A DNA stretch of 32,986 nucleotides from JAIBBG01 sp043748015 (GTDB lineage: Bacteria > Bacteroidota > Bacteroidia > Flavobacteriales_D > Sanyastnellaceae): NCBI GenBank assembly GCA_043748015.1, contig JAYTOA010000105.1, positions 1 through 32,986 on the forward strand, given 5' to 3'. Shown here one piece after another: positions 1 to 8,335 of this stretch. A model generated the notes under the pieces. It did no database searches, was not told the origin of the DNA, and saw only the letters and a program-made list of their open reading frames with translations. The position numbers were made by a program, and so were the translations under genes. Position 1 is the stretch's first letter, and each line of letters begins with the position of its first letter.

Positions 1-45
1 CCCGCAGATAACTACAGCAATAGCGAAAAGTAGTTTTTTTTTCAT
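1..45 (-). CDS. N-terminus of an exported protein (cut off by window edge)
   Basis: On the minus strand an ATG at 45-43 opens a frame running off the left edge. It reads M-K-K-K-L-L-F-A-I-A-V-V-I-C-G, a textbook signal-peptide start: three lysines, then a hydrophobic core. The Cys at residue 14 could belong to a lipobox, but the residue before it is Ile rather than Gly/Ala/Ser, so an ordinary signal peptide is as likely. The gene is divergent from the methyltransferase at 206, with about 160 bp between them. Function cannot be judged from 15 residues. Confidence 0.45.
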   Translation of the reverse strand, partial: MKKKLLFAIAVVICG

Positions 46-205
46 GTCGGTAATTTGGATAGCTAAGTATTTGACGTCATCCATTTTGAATTCGTTGCAT
101 GGAGCAAAAATTAGTTTTCAAACGCAGGAAATACAAGTGGTTTATGCTCACACCACCAAATTAGTTCATTTACCTTAAAGTCGCAGTCTTATTTTTCGCG
201 TTTAT

Positions 206-913
206 ATGAAAGACGAAAGAGATCCAATGGGATATGCCATCCACGAATTTTTTCATACCGGAAAGGATGTTTCCATCCTGAACTGGATAGATGGAGAGGA
301 AGAAGAACCCATGTCGGCAAGTATTTTTTTTCGCAATGAAGCTGCGTCGCCATCAATAGAAAAGACAGCGATGACTCTTGCCGCCGGAAAAGTGCTGGAT
401 GTAGGTGCCGGAGCCGGAAGGCATAGCCTAATCCTCGCATCGCGAGGGCTTGACGTCACTTCGCTTGATACTTCATCATACTCTTGCGAAGTGATGAAAG
501 CACGCGGATTGAAACGCGTTTTGAATATGCCAATACTAGATTTTCATGGTGAAAAATTTGACACCATACTCTTGTTGATGAATGGAATCGGCATCGCCGG
601 TAGCGCGGAAGTCATAGCTTCCTTCCTGGATCATTTGAAATCGTTGCTGAATGATGGAGGTTCAATCCTTTGTGAGTCTACTGACATCCTTTACACAATG
701 GAGAATAAAGCGGCTTCGCGAAAGATTGATATGTCAAAAAGATATTATGGTGAAGTAAAATTCAAGTTGAAATTTCGTTTGCATGAAGTGGAATTTCCGT
801 GGGTATATGCGGACGAAAATTTACTGGAGGAGTATGCGATGAAATGTGGATTGAAATGGAGTTTGCTCGAGCGTGGCGAAAGATTCAACTTCCTTTGTCG
901 CATGTCTATTTGA
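206..913 (+). CDS. class I SAM-dependent methyltransferase
   Basis: A 235-residue protein with a Rossmann-type methyltransferase core. Motif I, VLDVGAGAGRHS at residues 63-74, is the glycine-rich SAM-binding loop. LDTS at 87-90 supplies the acidic residue (D88) at the end of strand 2 that usually contacts the SAM ribose. A later hydrophobic strand near FDTILLLMNGIG fits motif IV. No membrane segment or signal peptide is seen, so it should be cytoplasmic. The ATG at 206 is used; a second in-frame ATG lies seven codons in. The substrate is unknown. It stands first in the sugar locus, 78 bp before the oxidoreductase start, so methylation of a sugar or small metabolite is possible, but this is inferred from position only. 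Confidence 0.8.
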   Translation: MKDERDPMGYAIHEFFHTGKDVSILNWIDGEEEEPMSASIFFRNEAASPSIEKTAMTLAAGKVLDVGAGAGRHSLILASRGLDVTSLDTSSYSCEVMKARGLKRVLNMPILDFHGEKFDTILLLMNGIGIAGSAEVIASFLDHLKSLLNDGGSILCESTDILYTMENKAASRKIDMSKRYYGEVKFKLKFRLHEVEFPWVYADENLLEEYAMKCGLKWSLLERGERFNFLCRMSI

Positions 914-991
914 TGTTGTCATTCGAACCATCGAGCCGAATAGGTGGAATCTTCACCATCTGACGATATTTGCCCCGCAAAAAAAAGTACT

Positions 992-1999
992 ATGATCAAC
1001 TGTGCAATCATTGGATATGGATATTGGGGACCTAATCTCGTCCGCAATTTTACTGCAACCACAAATTCAACAGTGAAAGTTGTCGCCGACTTAAGAGCTG
1101 AGAGACTCGCGGTTGTCTCAAAAAATTATCCTGCCATACGAGTGACAAGTGATATTGAATCGATCTGGAATGATAATTCGATTGATGCAGTAATTATCGC
1201 TACCCCTGTTTTTACACATTTTGATCTTGCCAAAAAAGCGCTGAATGCGGGCAAGCATGTATTGTTGGAAAAACCAATGACCGACACCGTGGCGCATGCA
1301 GAGGAGTTGATTGAGCTGGCAACAAAAAATGGAAAAGTGCTTATGGTGGATCACACTTTTCTTTACACATCAGCGGTGCAGAAAATGAAACAGCTCATCG
1401 AGAATGATGAAATAGGGAGAGTGAAATATTTCGATTCAACAAGAATCAATCTTGGTCTGATACAACAAGATGTAAATGTCCTTTGGGATCTTGCACCACA
1501 TGATATTTCCATACTTGATTATCTGGTACCCGATAAACCGCGAAGCGTGCAGGCAACAGGTGTAAGTCATATCCACAATGGCATGGAAAACATCGCTTAC
1601 TTAACTGTCAATTATGATATTGACTTTATCGCTCACTTTAGTTGTTCGTGGTCTTCACCGGTGAAGATCAGGATGATGTTGCTGGGTGGTGATAACAAAA
1701 TGGTGGTGTTCAATGATATGGAGCCAAGCGAGAAAATCAAGATTTATGATACAGCGCACAAGGTGAGCAGCGACGAAGAGAAACAGCGTGTGCTTGTTGA
1801 TTACCGTGTAGGTGATGTTTACATTCCGAAACTCGAAATCAAAGAGGCTCTTGGAGGAATGGCAAAAGATTTTATTGATGCTATCGTGAAGGGCACAATT
1901 CCATTGGCCAATGCGCAATCAGGTTTGAACACGATCAAAATTCTTGAAGCGGCGCAGATCAGCATCAAAGAGAAGGGCAGGGAAGTGGTCATCGGATAG
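992..1999 (+). CDS. Gfo/Idh/MocA oxidoreductase, WbpB/WlbA-like
   Basis: From the ATG at 992 the protein is 335 residues. The frame is open upstream to a GTG at 944, but the Rossmann strand begins right at 992 (M-I-N-C-A-I-I-G-Y-G). GYGYWGPN at residues 8-15 is the NAD-binding loop. EKP at 93-95 is the family's signature, with its cofactor/substrate lysine K94. WDLAPHDISIL around 165-175 carries the catalytic-region His (H170) seen in WlbA/WbpB-type enzymes. Those enzymes oxidise C3 of UDP-N-acetylglucosaminuronic acid so that an aminotransferase can install a 3-amino group. The next gene is a WbpD-like acetyltransferase, and aminotransferases and a UGD-like dehydrogenase lie further down. 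The family call is firm; the exact substrate is inferred from neighbours. Confidence 0.85.
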   Translation: MINCAIIGYGYWGPNLVRNFTATTNSTVKVVADLRAERLAVVSKNYPAIRVTSDIESIWNDNSIDAVIIATPVFTHFDLAKKALNAGKHVLLEKPMTDTVAHAEELIELATKNGKVLMVDHTFLYTSAVQKMKQLIENDEIGRVKYFDSTRINLGLIQQDVNVLWDLAPHDISILDYLVPDKPRSVQATGVSHIHNGMENIAYLTVNYDIDFIAHFSCSWSSPVKIRMMLLGGDNKMVVFNDMEPSEKIKIYDTAHKVSSDEEKQRVLVDYRVGDVYIPKLEIKEALGGMAKDFIDAIVKGTIPLANAQSGLNTIKILEAAQISIKEKGREVVIG

Positions 2000-2044
2000 A
2001 TATAATCGATAACAATCAGGTGTAATTGAATTTTATTTTTGGGT

Positions 2045-2533
2045 ATGGAGACGATAAATGTGAGCAACGACAGACAGTCACTCAACAATGTAAAAGTTGG
2101 AAAGGACGTGCGTATTTTCAATTTTGTGAATGCATACGGATGCAGTATTGACGATGGAAGCAAAGTGGGCGCTTTTGTAGAAATTCAAAAAGGCGCAACC
2201 ATCGGCAAGAATTGCAAAATTTCCAGTCACACTTTTATATGTGAAGGAGTTCATATTGAGGACAATGTTTTCATTGGACATAATGTGACATTCATCAACG
2301 ATCGTTTTCCCCGAGCAACCAATATCGACGGAAGTTTGCAAACAGAAGCAGATTGGCATGTGGAGGAAACACATATAAAAAAGGGAGCATCACTCGGCAG
2401 CAGTGTAACCGTTTTGTGCGGCGTAACAGTAGGAGAGAATGCTATTGTTGGAGCGGGTTCCGTAGTGTTGAAGGATGTGCCGGCAGGCGCAGTTGTAGCC
2501 GGAAATCCTGCAAGAATTATCAGAAAAGCTTAG
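2045..2533 (+). CDS. left-handed beta-helix N-acetyltransferase, WbpD/WlbB-like
   Basis: A 162-residue protein made almost entirely of hexapeptide repeats (VGKDVRI, IGKNCKI, IEDNVFI, VGENAIV), the left-handed beta-helix of acyl-CoA dependent O/N-acyltransferases. The segment GHNVTFINDRFPRATN at about 77-92, followed by a loop and then ETHIKKGASLGSSVTVLCGV, matches the layout of WbpD/WlbB. Those enzymes acetylate the 3-amino group of UDP-GlcNAc(3NH2)A. It ends with the usual VAGNPARIIRK cap. The ATG at 2045 is preferred to the TTG six bases upstream. It lies 45 bp after the WbpB-like gene, so the two probably share a transcript. The partner aminotransferase is displaced by an inserted secreted-protein gene to 5201. 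Confidence 0.85.
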   Translation: METINVSNDRQSLNNVKVGKDVRIFNFVNAYGCSIDDGSKVGAFVEIQKGATIGKNCKISSHTFICEGVHIEDNVFIGHNVTFINDRFPRATNIDGSLQTEADWHVEETHIKKGASLGSSVTVLCGVTVGENAIVGAGSVVLKDVPAGAVVAGNPARIIRKA

Positions 2534-2592
2534 GTTGATTTTTCTCCTTTTTCTTCAACTGCAACCTTTATTGAGTTGAAACAGACTATTTA

Positions 2593-2625
2593 TTGAAACG
2601 TTATAACCTGTTGAACCTACCTTTG
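2593..2625 (+). promoter_or_regulatory. Bacteroidota-type promoter for the type B cargo gene
   Basis: TTG at 2593-2595 and TACCTTTG at 2618-2625 are separated by 22 bp and match the phylum's -33 / -7 (TAnnTTTG) pattern. The -7 box ends only 7 bp before the ATG at 2633, so a transcript from here would have almost no leader. Confidence 0.45.
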
Positions 2626-2632
2626 GGTCAAG

Positions 2633-5080
2633 ATGCTCCATTCATTCATTTATCGAAGCATAGTCATTTTCTCCATCGCATTATTTGGAGGTCGTTGCTA
2701 TGCCGATAACATCTATATCATGAACGCAAGTGGTTACAATGCTGCAGGTACAGAATTGTTGGCGGCAATGACTTCACTTGGCCATACACTCACTGTTAAT
2801 TCGGGCAGTTTCAATGCCCTTCCACCCGGATTCAGCTCCGCTTGTATCGACCCGGCAAATGGCTATCACTGGCTATGTTTTTTTGGTAATTATGATTTTT
2901 CGCCTTTATCGGCAGCCGTTTCAACCTTCATTGCAGATGGAGGAAAAGTCTATTACAATTATGAAATCAGTTGCTGTACAACATCAGCGTACGGAGCCGC
3001 CGCTATGGTGAGCGCTGTAACGGGGTTGAATGTCACCCCGAATGCCGAACCTTCCATTGCTTGGGTGTCCACACCAAACGGAGGATGGAGCGCAGATCTA
3101 AATGGCTGTATCAACATTCTCGGAAATGCTTACAAATGCTTTGACGGACTTCCTGTCGCCAATCAATTGATAGCAACGGCAACGATCAACGGCGGGTCTC
3201 CGGCAGTTACCACATGTCAGAACTTTGGATATTTTTTTACAGGAAACGACATTCCAAACAATACTTTGAATGGCTCCATCACTGGCATGGGCGATATCAA
3301 TTCTTGGTATGACGGTGGAGAACCTTGGGCCAATGGCGGAGCTCAGCCAATCAATCTGGCTTTGGTCGCATACTTTTTTCCCAATGCCAGCACGACATGC
3401 CACCTAGCTACTTCGGGCTGTTCGCAAATTTGTCCATTCATCAATGTGTTAGGTCCGGATGTCTCTATTTGCAATGGTGAAACACTGAATCTTGACGCAA
3501 TGAGCGTTGATGCGGTCTCTTATTTATGGGATGATAATTCTGTGAATGCAACGAGACAAGTAACTGTTTCCGGAAATTATTGGGTTGAAATTTCCAATGG
3601 CACTATTTCCTGCACAGATAGCATTCAGGTAACTGTTGTTACAGTGGACGTTCAGACTTCTGCAGACGCAACCACTTGTCCGGGCATTTCAGTGAATATG
3701 CAGGCTAGTGGAGCTGCAACGTATTCATGGTCGCCGATTCTTGGCTTGAACAATCCAATGATTGCTTCTCCAATAGCAACACCACTCGTGACTACGACCT
3801 ATTCTGTTGTAGGTACTTCAGGCATTTGCAGTGATTCATCTGCCATTACTGTAACCGTCATTCCGGATGACATACAGTATACCGCTATTACTACACCTCG
3901 GGTTTGTGATATGATCGGTAGCGTGGAAATAAGCAATGTCAACGGCGCTAGTCCACCATACAGTTTGCAACTTGATGGAATTGCGATTGCCCAGGACAAC
4001 ATCATAACTCTTTCAATGGGTTCGCATACATTGCTCATAACGAATGCGCTAGGTTGTTTTGAGCAGAGCAATGTCATCATTGATGATGCATCTTATACGT
4101 TGAGTTGGACAACAGCCTTTATGAATCCTCGTTGCGCGACACCAGGTAGTATCGAAGTGACCGACGTCGTTGGTGGTTTTTCACCTTATGCCATTTTATT
4201 GAATGGAACTCCGCAATCAGACGGATTGATGCAGAATCTTGTTGCGTCGGAATACAACTTAAAAGTGAATGATGCGAATGGCTGCTTTAACACCCAAAAT
4301 GTTACGCTTGTTTCAGAGCCAAATGCAATTTCTGCCATGGTTGAAACGACACCTGTTCATTGCGAGATTCCGGGTAATGTTGGAAGTGTCGTTGTAACTG
4401 GTGCAATACAGCCCTATTCCGTTACGATTGATGGCAATCTTTACAACGGAAGTAGTTATCCTTTGAATACTTCACTTCATACAGTGGTTGTGACTGACGT
4501 GGATCAATGTACATATACAACTACCATTCAGGTAGATGAAATCAATACCACGGTTGCGAATTTCACAGCCACGCCATACCTCGCCAATGCACCGGTAGTT
4601 GTGACTTTCACGAATGCATCACTCAATGCCACTTCCTACATCTGGAATTTCGGTGAGGGAATAATCAGCGAGCAATTGAACGAAGAGCAAACGTTTCTTG
4701 AGCCCGGTAATTACGAAGTCAGCCTGGTCGCCATTGATGATTCGAATGGCTGCCGTGATACGATGATGTCGCTTGTTTATGTTCTTCCTCCCAATTCAAT
4801 TTATATCCCCAATGCATTCACTCCCGATGCAGATGGCATCAATGATGTATTTCGCATTCAAGGCGAGAATATTTCTAAAGACAATTTCACTCTGATAATT
4901 TTCAATAGATGGGGCGATAAAATCTGGCAAAGCAATAGTCCTGATGGCGTTTGGACGGGGTCTTTCAACGATGGAGAATACTATGTTCCTGATGGCATCT
5001 ATCTTTTCGATCTGCGTTATCAATTCGACAATTCTGTGAACCAAGCGCAGATTAGCGGACACATTCAAGTAATAAGATAG
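2633..5080 (+). CDS. secreted PKD / gliding-motility C-terminal (T9SS type B) protein
   Basis: An 815-residue surface or secreted protein. Residues 1-24 are a signal peptide ending C-Y-A before D25. Residues 25 to about 255 form a domain I do not recognise. It starts with a strand-helix pattern (NIYIMNASGYN then a helix) reminiscent of flavodoxin-like or ThuA/DUF4350-like folds. Ten cysteines fall between 71 and 267. Residues 270-640 hold Ig-like and SprB-like repeats with recurring Cys and NGC motifs. A PKD domain occupies about 641-715 (SYIWNFGEG, then GNYEVSLVA). The last 95 residues (721-815) are the CHU_C / gliding-motility C-terminal domain: YIPNAFTPDADGINDVF, IIFNRWGDKIW, VPDGIYLFDL. 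That domain is the T9SS type B sorting signal. The gene splits the WbpB/WbpD-like genes from the aminotransferase and has its own putative promoter. Adhesin or surface-binding function is a guess. Confidence 0.85.
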   Translation: MLHSFIYRSIVIFSIALFGGRCYADNIYIMNASGYNAAGTELLAAMTSLGHTLTVNSGSFNALPPGFSSACIDPANGYHWLCFFGNYDFSPLSAAVSTFIADGGKVYYNYEISCCTTSAYGAAAMVSAVTGLNVTPNAEPSIAWVSTPNGGWSADLNGCINILGNAYKCFDGLPVANQLIATATINGGSPAVTTCQNFGYFFTGNDIPNNTLNGSITGMGDINSWYDGGEPWANGGAQPINLALVAYFFPNASTTCHLATSGCSQICPFINVLGPDVSICNGETLNLDAMSVDAVSYLWDDNSVNATRQVTVSGNYWVEISNGTISCTDSIQVTVVTVDVQTSADATTCPGISVNMQASGAATYSWSPILGLNNPMIASPIATPLVTTTYSVVGTSGICSDSSAITVTVIPDDIQYTAITTPRVCDMIGSVEISNVNGASPPYSLQLDGIAIAQDNIITLSMGSHTLLITNALGCFEQSNVIIDDASYTLSWTTAFMNPRCATPGSIEVTDVVGGFSPYAILLNGTPQSDGLMQNLVASEYNLKVNDANGCFNTQNVTLVSEPNAISAMVETTPVHCEIPGNVGSVVVTGAIQPYSVTIDGNLYNGSSYPLNTSLHTVVVTDVDQCTYTTTIQVDEINTTVANFTATPYLANAPVVVTFTNASLNATSYIWNFGEGIISEQLNEEQTFLEPGNYEVSLVAIDDSNGCRDTMMSLVYVLPPNSIYIPNAFTPDADGINDVFRIQGENISKDNFTLIIFNRWGDKIWQSNSPDGVWTGSFNDGEYYVPDGIYLFDLRYQFDNSVNQAQISGHIQVIR

Positions 5081-5200
5081 TGCGTGTCCGTTGTCAATTT
5101 CGTCATTCTTCCTGAGATGGTAATGATTATCTTGCGCCTCCATTTCGATAGCAGAAAATATACTTTCAGCTGATTGAAGAAAAATAAAACGAACTGTCCT

Positions 5201-6319
5201 ATGTCAGATACCACACAAGTGATGCAGAAGATTCCATGTCTTGATTTGAAAGGTCAGCATGATCAGGTGCGCGCGGAAATTTTTGCCGCGTTCGAAAAAG
5301 TGTATGATAAAACCGCATTCTCCGGAGGTCCGTTTGTGGAAGATTTTGAGAACGGATTCGCGCAGTATGTTGGCTCAAAACACGCCATCGGGGTGAACAA
5401 TGGAACAACAGCTTTACACCTCGCAATGCTGGCTTTGGGCATTGGCAATGGCGATGAAGTGATCATTCCTGCCGATACTTTTATTGCCACGGCATGGGGT
5501 GTTTCACACGCCGGTGCAACACCTGTATTTGTTGATTGTACATCGGACACATGGCAGATCGACGTTTCGAAGATTGAAGAAAAAATTACCGCTAACACAA
5601 AGGCGATTATAGGTGTTCACCTGTATGGTCAGCCGTTCGATATTGATGCCGTTACAGCGCTTTGCAAAAAGCATAATTTGTTTTTGATTGAAGATGCTGC
5701 TCAAGCACAAGGCGCTCGATACAAAGGCAAGACTGTTGGCGTATTTGGTGAGATGGCTTGCTTTAGTTTTTATCCGGGAAAAAATCTTGGAGCATGCGGT
5801 GAGGCTGGTGGAATTACCACCAACAGCAGCGATTATACAAAGCATCTTCACTCATTGAGAAACCATGGAAGCATGGTGCGATACTATCACGACGAGATTG
5901 GATACAATTATCGCATGGGTGGATTGGAAGGCGCGTCGCTTTCTGTTAAGTTGAAATACATCGAAGGTTGGAACAACCGTCGTCGTCAGATTGCGAAGAT
6001 GTATCAGACGCAAATCAGCAATCCGAAAATCAAATTGCAGCATCAGCCGGAATGGGCTGACAGTATTTATCACTTGTTTGTTATCACCACTGAGGATCGT
6101 GATCATCTCTCGAAATATCTCAACGATAAAAATATTTTTCCTGCATTGCATTATCCTGTTTCATGTCATTTGCAAAAGGCATACAGTCATCTCAATTACA
6201 AAGTAGGTGATTGTCCGAATGCAGAATATCTCGCTGCACATTGCCTTTCATTGCCAATGTTTGCTGAGCTTACCGACGCACAGGTGCATCAGGTAATTGA
6301 AGCCCTCAACGCATATTAA
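5201..6319 (+). CDS. DegT/DnrJ/EryC1/StrS sugar aminotransferase (WbpE-like candidate)
   Basis: From the ATG at 5201 the protein has 372 residues. The TTG at 5174 would add nine Lys/Asn-rich residues with no family counterpart. It is a PLP-dependent nucleotide-sugar aminotransferase. The PLP Schiff-base lysine is K194 in FSFYPGKNLG. D165 in IEDAAQAQGARY pairs with the pyridine nitrogen, and NNGTTALHLA at 66-75 binds the cofactor phosphate. Length and motif order are normal for the family. In the Wbp pathway the equivalent enzyme, WbpE, aminates the 3-keto sugar made by WbpB. The WbpB/WbpD-like genes lie just upstream beyond the type B cargo gene, and the ATP-grasp gene follows by 23 bp. A second paralogue is at 13070, so which of the two does the WbpE step is open. 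Confidence 0.88.
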   Translation: MSDTTQVMQKIPCLDLKGQHDQVRAEIFAAFEKVYDKTAFSGGPFVEDFENGFAQYVGSKHAIGVNNGTTALHLAMLALGIGNGDEVIIPADTFIATAWGVSHAGATPVFVDCTSDTWQIDVSKIEEKITANTKAIIGVHLYGQPFDIDAVTALCKKHNLFLIEDAAQAQGARYKGKTVGVFGEMACFSFYPGKNLGACGEAGGITTNSSDYTKHLHSLRNHGSMVRYYHDEIGYNYRMGGLEGASLSVKLKYIEGWNNRRRQIAKMYQTQISNPKIKLQHQPEWADSIYHLFVITTEDRDHLSKYLNDKNIFPALHYPVSCHLQKAYSHLNYKVGDCPNAEYLAAHCLSLPMFAELTDAQVHQVIEALNAY

Positions 6320-6342
6320 GTTCACTCTTACCAACTTCTTTT

Positions 6343-7527
6343 ATGAATAAGAGAGTGCTTCAGTTAGGCGGCGGTTTGTGGATGATGCGATCTATTCGCT
6401 CTATACAGCAACTCGGCTATGAAGTCTTCTGTGTCGATTTAAATCCAACCGCACCGGCTTTTGCAATCGCCGATGGATTTTCTGCCATCAATATTTCTGA
6501 CGTCGATGGTATTGGAAAATATGCTGACGAAATCAAAGCCGATGTTGTTCTTGCGTTGAATGATGCGGGTGTTCTTCCTGCAGCCTATGCGAATAAAAAG
6601 CGCGGATTGAAAAGTTATGATCCCGAGCAAGTAAAATATTTTACCGATAAAGGTTTCATGCGCGAGCGATGGAAAGAACATGGTGTCGCTCAACCAGATT
6701 TTTTCATTTGTACCAATGCAGAGGAAATTTCAGTTGCAATCAAGAAGATTGGTTATCCGTGCATTGTAAAACCATGTATGATGTGGGGCAGTCGCGGCGT
6801 AAGTAAAGTGAATAATGAAAGCGATATCGCCTTCGCTACAAAATTTGCGGTGGAAAATGCCCGTGGAAATCGTTTCATCGTCGAGGAATTCATGAGTGGA
6901 ACTGAAGTAAGTATTGAAGGATTATTCAAAGATGAAAAGGCATTCATTCTTGCCAAAGCCGATAAGGAATTGCAACAACACGATAACTATCGCGTGACAG
7001 TTCAGATCAATTATGAAGCCGCATTGAGTGAAGAAATTTTGAATGAAATAGATAAGCTTGTCTCGAACGCAGGTCGCGCCATGGGCTTTGTTGCCGGTGC
7101 GCTTCATGCAGAATGCATGGTTACACCACAAGGCGTGAAGATGATTGAGATGGCGGGCAGACCGGGCGGTGGACACATATTCGGATCCATTGTAGAATCT
7201 GTTTCCGGTGTTTCGATGCCACAGGCGCTTACACAAATTTTACTAGGAGAAAACATTGATCCGAAAGCAAAATACAAGCGAGGAGCTTGCTATAAATTTT
7301 TCAATGCGCCTCAGGGAATTTTTCAAAGTGTTGATCACCTTGAAGAAGCGAAAGTATTGGCAGGCGTGATCGATATGGGATTTCAGATGTCAGCAGGAAC
7401 AGTAGTAAACACAATGGATCACGGTGCTAATCGCCCCGGTTTTATCGTGACAGAAGGTGTCAATCGTGCCGAAGCTATTCGCAATGCTGAGGCTGCATAT
7501 CACACGCTCAAATTTCACATGACATGA
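6343..7527 (+). CDS. ATP-grasp carboxylate-amine ligase family protein
   Basis: A 394-residue protein with the PurK / biotin-carboxylase / D-Ala-D-Ala ligase type layout. Residues 1-100 are a Rossmann-like pre-ATP-grasp domain (LQLGGGLWM, then a strand ending in D32). IVKP at 141-144 and GSRGV at 149-153 form the ATP lid. VEEFMSGTEVSIEG at 180-193 covers the adenine-binding hinge region. IEMAGRPGG at 268-276 is the metal-binding E-x-x-x-R stretch, with Ala where many members have Asn. Such enzymes activate a carboxylate as acyl-phosphate and join it to an amine. The stop overlaps the next gene's start as ATGA, so the amidohydrolase is probably co-translated. In this setting it could attach an aminoacyl or other acyl group to an amino-sugar. 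That substrate is inferred; nothing in the sequence fixes it. Confidence 0.85.
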   Translation: MNKRVLQLGGGLWMMRSIRSIQQLGYEVFCVDLNPTAPAFAIADGFSAINISDVDGIGKYADEIKADVVLALNDAGVLPAAYANKKRGLKSYDPEQVKYFTDKGFMRERWKEHGVAQPDFFICTNAEEISVAIKKIGYPCIVKPCMMWGSRGVSKVNNESDIAFATKFAVENARGNRFIVEEFMSGTEVSIEGLFKDEKAFILAKADKELQQHDNYRVTVQINYEAALSEEILNEIDKLVSNAGRAMGFVAGALHAECMVTPQGVKMIEMAGRPGGGHIFGSIVESVSGVSMPQALTQILLGENIDPKAKYKRGACYKFFNAPQGIFQSVDHLEEAKVLAGVIDMGFQMSAGTVVNTMDHGANRPGFIVTEGVNRAEAIRNAEAAYHTLKFHMT

Positions 7528-8309
7528 TCATCGATGCCAATACTCATATCACAAAAGATGGTCGTTGGTTTCATACCGATCATGATGCATCGCTCGAGAG
7601 TTTGTTGTTGAATGTGAAGGAATCCGGAATTGATAAAGCCATAGCGGTTCCATTGCCGGGAACGATTGGAAACCAGGAGCAAGCGGATTTAATAGTGGGC
7701 CGGCATGATCAGTTGATCTCAGCTTGCACTTTCAATCCAGCGGACTTTGATTCACCATCCGAAGCCGGAGAAGCATTCCGAAAAGAATTTTCAGGAATGA
7801 AGAAAAATCTGGTCAAGTTTCACAATCGCTTTGGAAAATACCATCCCGAGGACGAGCGATTCATGGAAGTGCTACGTGTGAATGATCAAATGGAAACGCC
7901 AATGTTAATTGGTGTTTGCGGGTTACTTCATGATAGAAACACTACTTCAGCAGTCAATACGCCTGCTTATTTTTTCGACGTTGCGAAAAAACTTGAGTGC
8001 ACGGATTTTATCATCATGCATGGCGGTGGAACGCAGATTTTATCCATTGCCGAAATATGTCGCGACCTACATCACGTCTATTTTGATTTGTCAATGACAC
8101 TTTCAAAATACAGAAATACAAGTGTCGCTAACGACATTAGCTGGTTGTGTCATCACTACGATCGGCGCATTATTTGGGCTTCAGATTTTCCTGAAACAAG
8201 CATCAAACAAGCGTTGCAGGACTTTAATGAAACTGTTGGAAATCTTGCGAAAGAGCGCCGCGACAATATCCTCGGCAACAACATCCAAAAATTATTGCAG
8301 ATAAGTTAA
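7524..8309 (+). CDS. amidohydrolase-2 family metal-dependent hydrolase
   Basis: A 261-residue TIM-barrel hydrolase of the amidohydrolase-2 type. The N-terminal metal motif reads IIDANTHI (residues 2-9), so the first His of the usual D-A-H-x-H is Asn (N6) and H8 is kept. IIMHGGG at 163-169 supplies a later His (H166). IIWASDFPETS at 216-226 gives the barrel-end Asp (D221) within the family's GSDxP-like motif. ILGNNIQKLL at 249-258 is the usual C-terminal helix cap. It shares four bases with the preceding ATP-grasp stop (ATGA), a sign of translational coupling. It may remove an acyl group from the same sugar or hydrolyse a related amide or lactone. The metal site may be altered. The glycosyltransferase follows 26 bp later. 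Confidence 0.8.
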   Translation: MIIDANTHITKDGRWFHTDHDASLESLLLNVKESGIDKAIAVPLPGTIGNQEQADLIVGRHDQLISACTFNPADFDSPSEAGEAFRKEFSGMKKNLVKFHNRFGKYHPEDERFMEVLRVNDQMETPMLIGVCGLLHDRNTTSAVNTPAYFFDVAKKLECTDFIIMHGGGTQILSIAEICRDLHHVYFDLSMTLSKYRNTSVANDISWLCHHYDRRIIWASDFPETSIKQALQDFNETVGNLAKERRDNILGNNIQKLLQIS

Positions 8310-8335
8310 AGACGAATTCCTTTCTTTACATCACT

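Noticed and set aside
71..78. TGACGTCA palindrome upstream of the methyltransferase, also at 451-458
   Set aside because: An 8-bp palindrome; the second copy is inside coding sequence. Too short and isolated to call an operator.
2034..2041. TATTTTTG promoter-like box before the WbpD-like gene
   Set aside because: It ends 3 bp before the ATG and has no TTG at the right distance, and the gene probably shares a transcript with the one 45 bp upstream.
2552..2580. Inverted repeat TTCAACT / AGTTGAA after the WbpD-like gene as a terminator
   Set aside because: Only 7 bp with a 13-base AT-rich loop and no T-run after it.
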